The notes below the pieces were generated by a model. It did no database searches, was not told the DNA's origin, and was given only the letters and a program-made list of their open reading frames with translations. From Pedobacter sp. ASV12 (GTDB lineage Bacteria; Bacteroidota; Bacteroidia; Sphingobacteriales; Sphingobacteriaceae), in contig NZ_JAELUC010000009.1 in assembly GCF_016429155.1 (NCBI RefSeq), forward strand, positions 1 to 64,000: a DNA stretch of 64,000 nt. The letters are read 5' to 3'. The position numbers and the translations under genes are program-made. How positions within the stretch are numbered: position 1 is the stretch's first letter; each line of letters begins with the position of its first letter. Below are positions 35,324-45,203 of the stretch, piece by piece.

Positions 35324-36088
35324 ATGTCGATTACCACCGAAGACGAACTATCAGGGATGAAAAAAGTAAGTGAAGCTGTGGCACTTACCCTCAAAGAAAT
35401 GCGCAATTATGCCAAACCAGGCATGAGTACCTTGCATTTAGACCAATTCGGTGGCCAAATCTTGCAAAAGATGGGTGCCAATTCTGCGCCTTTCCTTACC
35501 TACGGCTTTCCGGGTTTTACCTGCATCAGCGTGAATAATGAAGTGGCCCACGGCATTCCAAGTGCCAAAAAGATTTTGCAGGAGGGGGATTTGGTGAACA
35601 TTGATGTTTCGGCAGAATTAAATGGCTTTTGGTCAGACAATGGCGGTTCTTTCGTGCTTGGTCAGGATATTCATGGCCACCAACATTTGGTCAATGCCTC
35701 TAAACAGATTTTAAGTAAGGCCATCGCCAATATTAAAGGGGGGTTAAAAATAGCTGACCTGGGTTTTCTGATCGAGACCGAAGCCCGAAAATCAGGCTAT
35801 ACCGTTATCAAAAACCTGACGGGCCATGGCATTGGCCGAAGCCTGCACGAATCGCCCAGCGAGATTGCCAATTTTAGGGATCGCTATAACTTGAACCGCT
35901 TCAAGAAGAACAGCGTAGTAGCTGTCGAAACCTTTATTTCTACCCAATCAACCATCGCTAACACCCTAGCCGATGGCTGGACCTTGGTAGGCAACAAAGG
36001 CGGCTACGTGGCCCAACACGAACATACCATTATCGTAACCGATTCGAAACCCATCATCTTAACAGCGATGAACGAGATTTGGAATTAG
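35324..36088 (+). CDS. map: Type I methionine aminopeptidase
   Basis: 254 residues, pita-bread fold. All metal ligands of the family are visible: D94, D105, H168, E202 and E233, with the substrate histidine H76 (NEVAHGIP). It removes the initiator methionine from nascent proteins. In most Bacteroidota map sits in the ribosomal/secY cluster. Here it is isolated between envelope genes, so it may be a second, accessory copy; the rest of the genome would be needed to decide. Confidence 0.94.
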   Translation: MSITTEDELSGMKKVSEAVALTLKEMRNYAKPGMSTLHLDQFGGQILQKMGANSAPFLTYGFPGFTCISVNNEVAHGIPSAKKILQEGDLVNIDVSAELNGFWSDNGGSFVLGQDIHGHQHLVNASKQILSKAIANIKGGLKIADLGFLIETEARKSGYTVIKNLTGHGIGRSLHESPSEIANFRDRYNLNRFKKNSVVAVETFISTQSTIANTLADGWTLVGNKGGYVAQHEHTIIVTDSKPIILTAMNEIWN

Positions 36089-36214
36089 TTCTTCTTAAAT
36101 ACGCGATAGCCCCACTACCCATCGTTCAACAAAACAACCGACCTTGGCCAGTGCTGTAGCATTAATTTGACTAAGCACTAACCTTGTAGCGCTGGGCGCA
36201 GTCGGCAATTTTTG

Positions 36215-36238
36215 GTCCTTTTGTTTGCACAAAAGGAC
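36215..36238. repeat. Perfect 10-bp hairpin in the map/DUF2490 convergent spacer
   Basis: GTCCTTTTGT (36215-36224) pairs perfectly with ACAAAAGGAC (36229-36238) around a four-base loop. No T-tract follows on the plus strand, so it is not a canonical terminator there, though it lies between convergent genes. Similar palindromes with this word pattern are common in intergenic DNA of this phylum. Confidence 0.6.
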
Positions 36239-36259
36239 TAGGCCATGCCTGTTATGAGG

Positions 36260-36952
36260 CTAAAATCTCGTATACAAAGCCAATTGTATCACATTATTCA
36301 TAACGGTATTACTCGCGGCTTTTTGTGTTTGGTTCAAATAGCCTATCTCGGCATCAAATTTTTTCGAGAAACGGTAGCCAGCCGCCAAATAGGCACGGTT
36401 CTGATCAAAAAAGCTTCCATTCAGCTTGTCTTTGTTTTGCAGGTTAAAGAAAATTTCGTTCTGCAAAGCTACGAAAGCACCTTTGCTAAAGCCGCCTTCC
36501 TGCTTTTGTAAAGGCTGGATGAACCTGAAGAAATAGCGGAAGCGTTGTGAAAAGGTATCGTCAGGGCCATTGGTTTCGATAAAACGTTGCTCTAGCCTGA
36601 AACGGTGCATCGCAAAAACCGAGCTGATTTTATGCGTCAGGATATATTGTTGCCAAATGCGATGCTCTAGCAAAGTATTCACTTTATTATCGGTCGTAAT
36701 CAGGGCATAGCCAGCAGTTACGTTGTTTCTGTCGTTGACGTAATAAGTCAACCCAGGCCTGAACAAAGTGTTTCTTACATAAGCCCAATCGTCGGCCGAA
36801 CGAACCTGGATATCGAGTGCCAAGCCCCATTTGCTGTTGAATTTGGTAGCATTGAACAAGGCAAACCAGCCCGTATTTTGCTGTACGGTTTGTGCTGACA
36901 ACTGGCTAAAGCCTAAAGCGCCGAACAGCGCAACGAATAATAGTTTTTTCAT
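36260..36952 (-). CDS. DUF2490 domain protein, putative outer-membrane barrel
   Basis: 230 residues. The signal peptide MKKLLFVALFGALGFSQLSA precedes QTVQQN. The mature chain fits DUF2490: WGLALDIQVRSAD, FRPGLTYYVND, NVTAGYALI, EHRIWQQY, RFRYFFRF and a terminal aromatic strand ending in LALYTRF. It is predicted to sit in the outer membrane; no function is known for the family. Confidence 0.85.
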   Translation of the reverse strand: MKKLLFVALFGALGFSQLSAQTVQQNTGWFALFNATKFNSKWGLALDIQVRSADDWAYVRNTLFRPGLTYYVNDRNNVTAGYALITTDNKVNTLLEHRIWQQYILTHKISSVFAMHRFRLEQRFIETNGPDDTFSQRFRYFFRFIQPLQKQEGGFSKGAFVALQNEIFFNLQNKDKLNGSFFDQNRAYLAAGYRFSKKFDAEIGYLNQTQKAASNTVMNNVIQLALYTRF

Positions 36953-37029
36953 CTGTGTATTTGTTTTCCGGTGTAAAAAACGATTGCTCCGCTCCCCTTA
37001 TTGAGTATTGCAATCGTGGTGTATCTTCA

Positions 37030-37064
37030 TAAAAAAGCCCTAATGCATTGCATTAAGGCTTTGT
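37030..37064 (-). terminator. Terminator of sucAB
   Basis: A 12-base stem with one mismatch around a short loop (37035-37046 with 37050-37061), followed on the minus strand by six T; 17 bases past the sucB stop. Confidence 0.85.
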
Positions 37065-37080
37065 AAAATTTATAGATCGG

Positions 37081-38313
37081 CTATACGCCTAATAACAATC
37101 TTGCTGGATCTTCTAACAGCTGCTTAACGCGTACCAAGAAGCCTACCGATTCGCGGCCATCGATAATACGGTGGTCGTAAGAAAGCGCTACGTACATCAT
37201 CGGACGGATAACCACCTCCTTGTTTTCGGCAATAGGACGCTCAATGATGTTGTGCATACCTAAAATGGCCGATTGTGGCGCGTTGATAATGGGTGTAGAC
37301 ATCATCGAGCCGAAAACACCGCCGTTGGTAATGGTAAAGGTACCGCCGGTCATTTCTTCGATGCTCAATTTGCTATCCCTGGCTTTGGTAGCCAATTCGA
37401 TTACGGTTTTTTCGATTTGCGCCAGGCTCATGCTTTCTGCATTTCTGATTACCGGTACAACCAAGCCTTTCGGAGCAGATACGGCGATAGATACGTCAAC
37501 AAAATCATTGTAAACGATTTCTTCACCCTCGATACGTGCATTTACTGCCGGGAAGTCTTTCGCAGCCTCGCAAACCGCTTTGGTAAAGAAGCTCATAAAG
37601 CCTAGGCCAACACCGTGTTTTTCTTTAAACTGGTCTTTGTATTTGGCTCTCAAATCCATAATCGGTTTCATATTCACCTCGTTAAAAGTGGTTAACATGG
37701 CCGTTTCGTTTTTCACAGCAACCAAACGTTTAGCTACAGTTTTGCGCAATGGCGACATTTTTTCCCTGCGCTCGTTTCTTGAACCTGCAACCTGAGGGGC
37801 AGGTGCCGTTACCGTAACTGTTGCCTGCTTAACAGGAGCTTTGCCAGCTTCTGCTTTATTCGCATCGTCTTTAGTGATACGGCCATCAACGCCAGTACCT
37901 TTAACCGATGCAGGATCAACGCCTTTTTCGGCCAAAATTTTACCTGCAGCAGGAGATGGTGTTCCTGTAGCATAGCTCTCGCCTGATTTTTCGGCAACAG
38001 GCGCACTTGCTTTATCTGCAACCGGAGCCTCAGCTTTTGGTTGCTCGCTTGCTGCCGCTGGCTTTGCTGCAGGGGCACCGCCTTCTTCAATTGAACAAAC
38101 TATCGCACCAATTGGCAAGGTATCGCCTTCGCTAGCTATGATTTTTAAAGTTCCTGCTTTTTCGGCAGTAAGTTCAAACGTGGCCTTATCCGATTCTAAT
38201 TCGGCAATGATTTCGTCCATTTCAACAAAATCGCCATCATTTTTAACCCAGCGTGATAAAACTACTTCTGTGATCGACTCGCCTACCGGCGGAACTTTGA
38301 TTTCTAAACCCAT
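37081..38313 (-). CDS. sucB: 2-oxoglutarate dehydrogenase E2, dihydrolipoyl succinyltransferase
   Basis: 410 residues. The lipoyl domain is at the N-terminus with lipoyl lysine K43 (ESDKATF). An Ala/Pro-rich linker rich in K and A follows (about 80-125), then the peripheral subunit-binding domain ([20 protein letters not shown]). The catalytic core ends in H381 and D385 of [14 protein letters not shown]. It transfers succinyl from lipoamide to CoA in the TCA cycle. It follows sucA on the same strand across a spacer that contains an 80-base tandem duplication. Confidence 0.96.
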   Translation of the reverse strand: MGLEIKVPPVGESITEVVLSRWVKNDGDFVEMDEIIAELESDKATFELTAEKAGTLKIIASEGDTLPIGAIVCSIEEGGAPAAKPAAASEQPKAEAPVADKASAPVAEKSGESYATGTPSPAAGKILAEKGVDPASVKGTGVDGRITKDDANKAEAGKAPVKQATVTVTAPAPQVAGSRNERREKMSPLRKTVAKRLVAVKNETAMLTTFNEVNMKPIMDLRAKYKDQFKEKHGVGLGFMSFFTKAVCEAAKDFPAVNARIEGEEIVYNDFVDVSIAVSAPKGLVVPVIRNAESMSLAQIEKTVIELATKARDSKLSIEEMTGGTFTITNGGVFGSMMSTPIINAPQSAILGMHNIIERPIAENKEVVIRPMMYVALSYDHRIIDGRESVGFLVRVKQLLEDPARLLLGV

Positions 38314-38317
38314 GATA

Positions 38318-38485
38318 TTTTTTTGTTTGGCGATTGGCGATTGGTGTTTAAGCGTCTGGTGAACGCTTTACGCTTGTCGCTAAGCGCTTGTCTATGTTTA
38401 CTATTTTTGTTTGGCGTTTGGCGATAGGCGTCGTGCGTTTAAAAATGCGCAACGCTTAACGCTAAACACTAGTCTATGTTTACTA
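38318..38485. repeat. Imperfect tandem duplication of about 83 bp covering the sucA 3' end
   Basis: Two units, about 38318-38403 and 38404-38485, each begin TTTTTGTTTGGCG and end GTCTATGTTTACTA. The second unit contains the last codons and stop of sucA. The middles are diverged but share GCG-rich words (GGCGATTGGCGATTGG, GCTTA-TAAGC types). Confidence 0.7.
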
Positions 38486-41264
38486 ATTTTTTAGAAGCCT
38501 TCGCTACGATTTCTTTTACTTTCTCGGTTACCGGAACATCGAAGGCGGTAGAAACGATGTAGGCCTGTTGGTTGGTGTGCTGTTTGGCATAACCTGTAGC
38601 CGTACTGCTGCTTTCTTTTCTCGAAATTACATCAATATGGTTCAAGGCTGTTTTACGTAACCTGCGCAGCAAATATGGCCAAGCGCCCATGTTTTCTGGT
38701 TCTTCTTGCACCCAGAATACTTCTTTGGCATTTTTGTAGCGTTTGTAAACGGCTTCCATTTGCTCAACCGGCGTTGGGTAAAGCTGCTCTACGCGCACCA
38801 AGGCTACATCGCCTTTGCCATTGGCTTTTTGAGCCTCCAACAAGTCGTAGTAGATTTTGCCACTGCAAAAAACCACACGTTTTACCCCTGCTGGTTTTAC
38901 GTTTTCATCGTCAATCACCTCTCTGAACTTGCCATTGGTAAAATCGGCCAACGGACTTACACAAAGCGGGTGGCGCAACAAGCTCTTAGGGCTGAATACC
39001 ACCAATGGCTTACGGAAATCGCGCTTAAACTGACGGCGCAAGGCGTGGAAGAAGTTGGCTGGGGTAGTACAGTTGGTTACCTGCATGTTGTAATCGGCAC
39101 AAAGCTCCATAAAACGCTCGATACGTGCTGATGAGTGCTCTGGGCCTTGGCCTTCGTAGCCATGTGGCAACAACATGACCAAACCATTCTCACGTTGCCA
39201 TTTGGTTTCGGCACTGGCCACATATTGATCAACCACAATCTGCGCACCATTAAAGAAATCGCCAAACTGGGCTTCCCAAATGGTTAAGGCATTAGGGTTG
39301 GCCATGGCATAACCATATTCAAAACCCAATACGCCATACTCAGACAAGTGCGAGTTGTAGATATCAAATTCGGCTTGTTGATCCGAAATGTTTGAAAGCG
39401 GTGTATATTCCTCTTCCGAATCTTCTAGGGTTAATACGGCATGACGGTGAGAGAAGGTTCCTCTTTTCACATCCTGACCACTTAAACGAACTCTTTTGCC
39501 TTCGGTTAACAAAGTACCATAAGCCAATTGCTCGCCCATTGCCCAGTCGAACACATGGGTAGTGGTCGCCATTTTTAAACGCTCTTCAAACAATTTCTCG
39601 ATTTTTTTGAAGAACTTTTTATCTTTCGGCAAGGTAGAAATCCGCTTCGCTACTTCCAGCAAAGTGTTTTTCTTAACCGAAGTATCTGGCGAAACATCGA
39701 AATCCTTTGCCGTAGCCAAACGCATGTCGGCCCAAGCCCCACCAAACTTCACATCATGGTAGGTAGAAGTAATTTCTTTGGCTTCGTTTAGGCGTTCCTG
39801 CAACAGGCCTTTAAACTCTTTTTCTAATTCTTTGGCCGCTCCAGCTTCCAAGCTACCTTCCTTAATTAGTTGGGCCACATAGATATCGCGTGGGTTGGCG
39901 TGGTTCTCGATAGCTTTGTACAGCAACGGCTGGGTGAATTTAGGCTCATCGGCTTCGTTGTGACCAAACCTGCGGTAGCATAAAATATCGATGAATACGT
40001 CGTTTCTGTATTTCTGACGATACTCCATGGCCAAATTGATGGCATAAACCAACGCTTCTACATCGTCGCCATTCACGTGGAATACCGGCGACAGCGTTAC
40101 TTTGGCAATATCGGTACAATAGGTACTTGAACGGGCATCTTTATAGTTGGTGGTAAAACCGATTTGGTTATTGATCACCAAGTGGATGGTTCCTCCGGTT
40201 TTGTAGCCTTCTAAACCTGCCATCTGAATCACTTCGTACACAATGCCCTGGCCCGCAACAGAAGCATCGCCATGGATCAATATCGGAGCCAGGCGACTGT
40301 TATCGCCGGCATATTTGAAATCGATTTTGGAACGCGACATCCCTTCTACCACACCATTTACGGTTTCCAGGTGCGAAGGATTTGGACACAAACTCAAGTG
40401 AACGCTTTTGCCACTGTTGGTACTCACGTCGGTCGAATAGCCCAAGTGGTATTTCACGTCGCCACCAAATGGCGAATCGGCGCTATAGCCTTTGCCTTCA
40501 AACTCGGCAAAAATATCTTTATAGGTTTTTTGCATGATATTGGCCAACACGTTCAAACGACCGCGGTGCGCCATACCAATTACAAACTCCTCGATGCCTA
40601 AATCGGCGCCTTTTTCAATTACAGAATCCAAAGCCGGAATAAGTGCCTCTGCACCTTCTAGCGAGAAGCGTTTTTGGCCCAGGAATTTGGTACCTAAAAA
40701 GTTCTCGAAAATAACGGCTTCGTTTAGTTTTTTAAGTACACGTTTTTTCTCGTCGATAGAAAGCTTTGGCGTATTGCGCTCGGTTTCCATCTTGGTCTCT
40801 ATCCACTTCAGTATTTCTGGCGTACGAACATATTTGTATTCGGCACCAATAGAACGGCAATATGTCTGCTCTAAAAAGGCCACGATATCGCTCAACTTGG
40901 CTGGGCCGATGCCCAACTCGATGCTTGAGTTAAAAACCGTGTCTAAATCTGCCGGAGTTAAGCCAAAATTCTCTATGGCCAAAGTTGGCAGGTGCTTACG
41001 TCTTTCCCTTACCGGATTGGTCTTGGTAAACAAGTGTCCACGCTGACGGTAGCCGTTAATGAGGTTTAAAACGTTGATTTCCTTTAAAAAATGTTCGGGG
41101 GTTTCGGCACTTACATGGGTGGCACCTGAGCCTCTTCCAAAATCAAAGCCTTCAAAAAATTTCTGCCAGCCAAACTCTACCGAATTCGGGTCTGCGATAT
41201 AGCTCTGGTATAACGACTCGACATATTCGGCATTGGCGCCATTAAGATAAGATAGATTATCCAT
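38469..41264 (-). CDS. sucA: 2-oxoglutarate dehydrogenase E1 component
   Basis: 931 residues, the thiamine-diphosphate E1 subunit that decarboxylates 2-oxoglutarate. The N-terminal segment SYLNGANAEYVESLYQSY is the E2-interaction region usual for OdhA. Typical blocks follow: EEFVIGMAHRGRLNVLANI, LSLCPNPSHLE, HGDASVAGQGIVYE, the ThDP region HVNGDDVEALVYAINLA, and the C-terminal transketolase-like domain with LLPHGYEGQGPEHSSAR. All are split here by normal sequence. Length is normal for the family. It is first in the sucA-sucB unit and has a TAATTTTG promoter element at 41290-41297. Confidence 0.96.
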   Translation of the reverse strand: MDNLSYLNGANAEYVESLYQSYIADPNSVEFGWQKFFEGFDFGRGSGATHVSAETPEHFLKEINVLNLINGYRQRGHLFTKTNPVRERRKHLPTLAIENFGLTPADLDTVFNSSIELGIGPAKLSDIVAFLEQTYCRSIGAEYKYVRTPEILKWIETKMETERNTPKLSIDEKKRVLKKLNEAVIFENFLGTKFLGQKRFSLEGAEALIPALDSVIEKGADLGIEEFVIGMAHRGRLNVLANIMQKTYKDIFAEFEGKGYSADSPFGGDVKYHLGYSTDVSTNSGKSVHLSLCPNPSHLETVNGVVEGMSRSKIDFKYAGDNSRLAPILIHGDASVAGQGIVYEVIQMAGLEGYKTGGTIHLVINNQIGFTTNYKDARSSTYCTDIAKVTLSPVFHVNGDDVEALVYAINLAMEYRQKYRNDVFIDILCYRRFGHNEADEPKFTQPLLYKAIENHANPRDIYVAQLIKEGSLEAGAAKELEKEFKGLLQERLNEAKEITSTYHDVKFGGAWADMRLATAKDFDVSPDTSVKKNTLLEVAKRISTLPKDKKFFKKIEKLFEERLKMATTTHVFDWAMGEQLAYGTLLTEGKRVRLSGQDVKRGTFSHRHAVLTLEDSEEEYTPLSNISDQQAEFDIYNSHLSEYGVLGFEYGYAMANPNALTIWEAQFGDFFNGAQIVVDQYVASAETKWQRENGLVMLLPHGYEGQGPEHSSARIERFMELCADYNMQVTNCTTPANFFHALRRQFKRDFRKPLVVFSPKSLLRHPLCVSPLADFTNGKFREVIDDENVKPAGVKRVVFCSGKIYYDLLEAQKANGKGDVALVRVEQLYPTPVEQMEAVYKRYKNAKEVFWVQEEPENMGAWPYLLRRLRKTALNHIDVISRKESSSTATGYAKQHTNQQAYIVSTAFDVPVTEKVKEIVAKASKKLVNID

Positions 41265-41289
41265 TGTGTATTTGTTACGATAAGTATTG

Positions 41290-41297
41290 CAAAATTA
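41290..41297 (-). promoter_or_regulatory. -7 element of the sucA promoter
   Basis: TAATTTTG on the minus strand, 25 bases before the sucA ATG, matches TAnnTTTG. A TTG lies 22 bases further up, slightly longer than usual. Confidence 0.4.
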
Positions 41298-41374
41298 GGA
41301 TTTTACCTGCTAATAATGACAATAAACTTAACAATAAAATCAAATAAAAACGCTTTTTTGAGGCACTCGCCGGG

Positions 41375-42661
41375 CTAGGCCCTAACTGCCTGTACATAAG
41401 TACTTTTAGGATCAAAAGCCTTTAGCTGCTTTTCGAAGTCGAAACTGCCGGTAAGGCGCTGGTCGTTGCCCACGCCGGCCAGATTTGCCCAATTGCCCCA
41501 ATTGCTGGCCGGGCAATAGTCGATCAGCTTTTCTTCGAGGTAAGCGGCGCCCATTACCCAATTCACCTTCAGTTCATAAACCAGGTAGGTAGCCACCAGC
41601 AAGCGCGAGGCATTATTGATGTAGCCAGTTTGGTTCAGTTCGTGCATGATGGCATCAACCAAGGGATGGCCGGTACTGGCGGTTTTCCAGGAGTGCAGCA
41701 ACTCGCTATCCGAAAGCGAAATCACCTGGGCATCTTTTTTAAATCCCTCTGGCTTAAAAAAGGTATTACCATATTTCTTGAACATGAAACGGTAGTAATC
41801 GCGCCACAACAAACCCAATACCACCTGATTGAAGTAAGGTTTCAAACCATAATTGGCTTCTGCTTCCTTCATTTTCCAATACACTTCCCTTGGCGAAAGG
41901 CAGCCTAGCGCCAACCAGGGCGAAAGCCTGGAAACCACTTCGTTCTTTTTGAGCGAAGCATTAGCCAGTGCCATATCTTCGCCGGCATGCAAAAAATCGT
42001 ACAGGTGTTTAAATGCGGCAGCTTCTCCGCCCTTAAACTCTGCAACCGCCGACAAATCCTGCAGGTCTTCATGCAAAACCAGATCGCTTAACACGGGCAT
42101 GTTGCCCCAATCGTCGAGCTGGGCAAAAACAATATGCGCCGGCGTTGGAAAACAGGGCTTTACCAAGGCATCGCGCTCCGTTTTCTTCTTAAATTGGGTA
42201 AAAACGTCGGGAATATCCTTGATCGGGAAAGGCAAATCTTCCTTGTTGTAAAGCGTATGACCGATAAAATGCTTCAGGTTGACCCTGAGCTTCCACAACA
42301 GGTCTTCTACGGCAACCGAAACAGCCGTCTCTTCGCTGGCTACTTCCCTGTGGTGGTAAACTTCGGTAATATGATGTTCGGCAACCAGTTGAGGCAACAA
42401 TTCTTCGGGTTTTCCCTGCAAAATGAGGATATCACCACCAAATTGTTGAAATGATTGACGTAAGGCTTGTACGCTTTCCAGCAAAAAGCGGGCACGAACG
42501 GCGCCAGTTTTGATGCTATGGTAGCGGGTAGGCTCGAAATGGCGGGGGTCGAAACAGTAAACAGGCATGATTTCTTCTGATTTGGCAATGGCTTCTACAA
42601 GCATTTCGTTGTCGTGCATGCGTAGATCATTCCTAAACCAAACCAAAATCTTTTTGCTCAT
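41375..42661 (-). CDS. Cryptochrome-DASH / deoxyribodipyrimidine photolyase family protein
   Basis: 428 residues from MSKKILVWFRNDLRMHDNEML, a start that aligns with the photolyase N-terminus; an ATG 12 codons upstream is less likely. The alpha/beta antenna domain is followed by the helical FAD domain with WRDYYRFMFKKYG, GHPLVDAIMHELNQTGYINN and SNWGNWANLAGVGND, which mark the DASH branch. DASH proteins repair cyclobutane dimers in single-stranded or loop DNA, and some act as light sensors. Divergent from the TIGR01777/CPD photolyase pair. It lacks an evident C-terminal extension. Confidence 0.9.
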   Translation of the reverse strand: MSKKILVWFRNDLRMHDNEMLVEAIAKSEEIMPVYCFDPRHFEPTRYHSIKTGAVRARFLLESVQALRQSFQQFGGDILILQGKPEELLPQLVAEHHITEVYHHREVASEETAVSVAVEDLLWKLRVNLKHFIGHTLYNKEDLPFPIKDIPDVFTQFKKKTERDALVKPCFPTPAHIVFAQLDDWGNMPVLSDLVLHEDLQDLSAVAEFKGGEAAAFKHLYDFLHAGEDMALANASLKKNEVVSRLSPWLALGCLSPREVYWKMKEAEANYGLKPYFNQVVLGLLWRDYYRFMFKKYGNTFFKPEGFKKDAQVISLSDSELLHSWKTASTGHPLVDAIMHELNQTGYINNASRLLVATYLVYELKVNWVMGAAYLEEKLIDYCPASNWGNWANLAGVGNDQRLTGSFDFEKQLKAFDPKSTYVQAVRA

Positions 42662-42946
42662 ATCCGAAGCCATTTTATATCGAGTTGCAAATTGCACAAT
42701 TTATCGCAATTAGATGGTCAAACATCCTATTTTTTACATACCGATAACACTCCTTGGGCAAGTCGTAAGTCGCTAGCCCATAGCCGTCGGCCTGGGGCTT
42801 GGAATCCGTGGTTTTAGGTTTGCTCTTTTCAATTCATCTTGGCCAACGCAATAGGACAATCCATAATAACTAACCAGCTCATGAACCAAATATTGCTATC
42901 TTGGCTTCCGAAAAAACAAATCTCCGAAAAGCAAGGTTTAAAGGAT

Positions 42947-43858
42947 ATGGCAAAGAACATTTTGATTACCGGCGCTACTGGACTGGTGGGGCGCAAACTG
43001 GTGCCGCTTTTGTTGCAACAGGGCCACCGGGTTTCTATACTTTCGAGAAAGCTGCACGACATAAAAGGTGCCCAGGTTTTTCTTTGGGACGTGAAGCAGC
43101 AAACCATTGATCTTATGGCTTTTGAAGGGATTGACACGATTGTACACCTAGCCGGAGCAGGAATTGCCGACAAAAAATGGACTGCCGAATACAAGCAGGA
43201 AGTGATAGACAGCCGGGTACAATCAACACAGTTGCTTTACCAAAGCATCAAAGCAGCCAATGCACCTGTAAGCAGCTTCATTTCGGCATCAGCCATTGGC
43301 TATTACGGCGACAGGGGCGAAGAAATCCTGACTGAAAACAGCGAGCCGGGTACCGGCTTTTTGGCCAACTGTTGTTTACTTTGGGAAGAAGCCGTAAACG
43401 AAGGCATAGCCATGGGACTTAGGGTAGTTAAAATAAGGGTTGGCCTCGTGTTAAGCAGGGAAGATGGCGCACTGGCCACCATGGAAAAACCCGTCAGGTA
43501 TTTTGTAGGCGCGCCTCTGGGCAGCGGCAAGCAATGGATGCCCTGGATACACCTGGACGACATGGCCAATATCTTTGCCAAAGCCGTAAACGACAATGAA
43601 ATGGCGGGAGCCTACAACGGCTGTTCGCCCGTTCCGGTTACCAATAAGCTATTTACCAAAAGCATTGCCCAGCAATTGGGCCGACCCGTTTGGCCTATTC
43701 GTGTACCTGCCTTTGTGCTCAAGGCAGTGCTCGGCGAAATGAGCATCATGCCCCTGATGAGCAGCAATACCTCTGCCCAAAAACTGCTCGATGCCGGCTA
43801 TAAATTTGCTTACCTTAACCTAGATAGTGCCCTGAATGAAATCTATGCAACAAAATAG
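42947..43858 (+). CDS. TIGR01777-family NAD(P)-dependent epimerase/oxidoreductase
   Basis: 303 residues from MAKNILITGATGLVG, preceded at good spacing by AAGG; a longer in-frame start 36 codons upstream adds no recognisable sequence. It is an extended SDR with the Rossmann glycine motif (residues 8-14), SASAIGYYGDRGEE (the Y is the likely catalytic tyrosine) and the C-terminal DUF1731 segment ending in LLDAGYKF. Cell-division-inhibitor SulA-like annotations exist for this family, but they are not functional evidence. It is 17 bases upstream of the CPD photolyase, consistent with a light- or UV-response unit. Confidence 0.9.
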   Translation: MAKNILITGATGLVGRKLVPLLLQQGHRVSILSRKLHDIKGAQVFLWDVKQQTIDLMAFEGIDTIVHLAGAGIADKKWTAEYKQEVIDSRVQSTQLLYQSIKAANAPVSSFISASAIGYYGDRGEEILTENSEPGTGFLANCCLLWEEAVNEGIAMGLRVVKIRVGLVLSREDGALATMEKPVRYFVGAPLGSGKQWMPWIHLDDMANIFAKAVNDNEMAGAYNGCSPVPVTNKLFTKSIAQQLGRPVWPIRVPAFVLKAVLGEMSIMPLMSSNTSAQKLLDAGYKFAYLNLDSALNEIYATK

Positions 43859-43875
43859 CTTCAAAAACCATAATC

Positions 43876-45189
43876 ATGACAACAGCAATTAGCATCTGCT
43901 GGCTCAGAAGAGACCTGCGCCTAGAAGATCAGGCTGCGCTCTATCATGCGCTCAAAAGCGGCCATCCGGTACTTTGCCTTTTTATATTCGATCAGCATAT
44001 CCTTTCGCAGCTCTCCAACAAAGCCGATGCAAGGGTCGATTTCATTTACCAGACTTTGGCGAAACTCAAAGCCAAATTGGAGCAACAAGGCTCTGCCCTA
44101 TTGGTTAAACACGGAAAAGTAGAACAGGTTTGGCCCGAAATCATAAAAAAATTCAACGTAAAGGCTGTTTATACCAATACCGACTACGAGCCTTATGCCA
44201 CGCAACGCGATAACGGTCTGGCCGAATACCTGCGTAGCGAAGGAATTGGCTTTTTTAGCTATAAGGATCAGGTTATTTTTGAGAAATCGGAAGTGGTTAA
44301 GGCCGATGGGAAGCCTTATACCGTTTTTACGCCTTACTACAAGCAATGGTTGCAGAAACTGGATCGGTTTTACCTGAAGCCCTATCCCACTGCAAAATAT
44401 TTCGATAAGCTAGCCAAAACCGAACCTTTGCCTTTTCCAGCCTTATCCGAACTCGGATTTGAAGCAAGTGGCCAAGCATTTCCTTCCGTCCACTTCGAAA
44501 ACAAGCTGGCCGGTTACGATCAATCGCGCGATTTTCCAGCCTTAAACGCCACTACCCACATTGGCCTGCACCTACGTTTTGGCACATTGAGTATTAGGGC
44601 CGTCGCACAGGAAGCATTGGCACAGCAAGCACACAAATGGCTCTCTGAACTGGCCTGGCGCGAATTTTACATGATGATTTTGTGGCATTTCCCACATACG
44701 GCGAACCATTCTTTTAAACCGGCCTACGACCATATCAAATGGCGCAACAACGAAACCGAATTCAAGGCTTGGTGCGCAGGCAAAACGGGCTATCCCTTGG
44801 TAGATGCAGGTATGCGCCAGCTCAACGAAACCGGATTTATGCACAACCGCGTACGGATGGTGGTGGCCAGTTTCCTGTGCAAGCACTTATTGATAGACTG
44901 GCGTTGGGGCGAAGCCTATTTTGCCGAAAAGCTGTTAGACTACGACCAGGCCAGCAATGTAGGTGGCTGGCAATGGGCCTGTGGTTCTGGCAATGATGCC
45001 GCCCCTTATTTCAGGGTTTTTAATCCCGAGTTGCAGCTCAAAAAATTCGACCCAAAACTAGAATATGTGTACCGATGGGCACCCGAATACCGATCGGCTT
45101 TGGCACCTGTGCCTGTTGTTAAACACGAGCTGGCCAGAGATCGTGCCTTAAAAGCCTACAAATTGGCCCTCAACGAAAAAGCCAGTTAA
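43876..45189 (+). CDS. phr: Class I CPD deoxyribodipyrimidine photolyase
   Basis: 437 residues. The N-terminal antenna domain begins ISICWLRRDLRLEDQAALY. The FAD domain shows LAWREFYMMILWHFP, GYPLVDAGMRQLNETGFMHN and, near the C-terminus, SNVGGWQWACGSGNDAAPYF, a class I hallmark with the tryptophans of the electron-transfer chain. It repairs cyclobutane pyrimidine dimers using blue light. Its stop codon lies within the bidirectional terminator hairpin. Its partner gene upstream is a TIGR01777 oxidoreductase; a DASH paralog is divergent. Confidence 0.93.
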   Translation: MTTAISICWLRRDLRLEDQAALYHALKSGHPVLCLFIFDQHILSQLSNKADARVDFIYQTLAKLKAKLEQQGSALLVKHGKVEQVWPEIIKKFNVKAVYTNTDYEPYATQRDNGLAEYLRSEGIGFFSYKDQVIFEKSEVVKADGKPYTVFTPYYKQWLQKLDRFYLKPYPTAKYFDKLAKTEPLPFPALSELGFEASGQAFPSVHFENKLAGYDQSRDFPALNATTHIGLHLRFGTLSIRAVAQEALAQQAHKWLSELAWREFYMMILWHFPHTANHSFKPAYDHIKWRNNETEFKAWCAGKTGYPLVDAGMRQLNETGFMHNRVRMVVASFLCKHLLIDWRWGEAYFAEKLLDYDQASNVGGWQWACGSGNDAAPYFRVFNPELQLKKFDPKLEYVYRWAPEYRSALAPVPVVKHELARDRALKAYKLALNEKAS

Positions 45190-45202
45190 AAACTGGCTTT
45201 CT
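45176..45202. terminator. Bidirectional terminator between phr and the FKBP operon
   Basis: A ten-base perfect stem (45178-45187 with 45191-45200), loop of three, A tract on one side and T tract on the other. The phr stop codon is partly inside the stem. Confidence 0.75.
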
Positions 45203-45203
45203 A

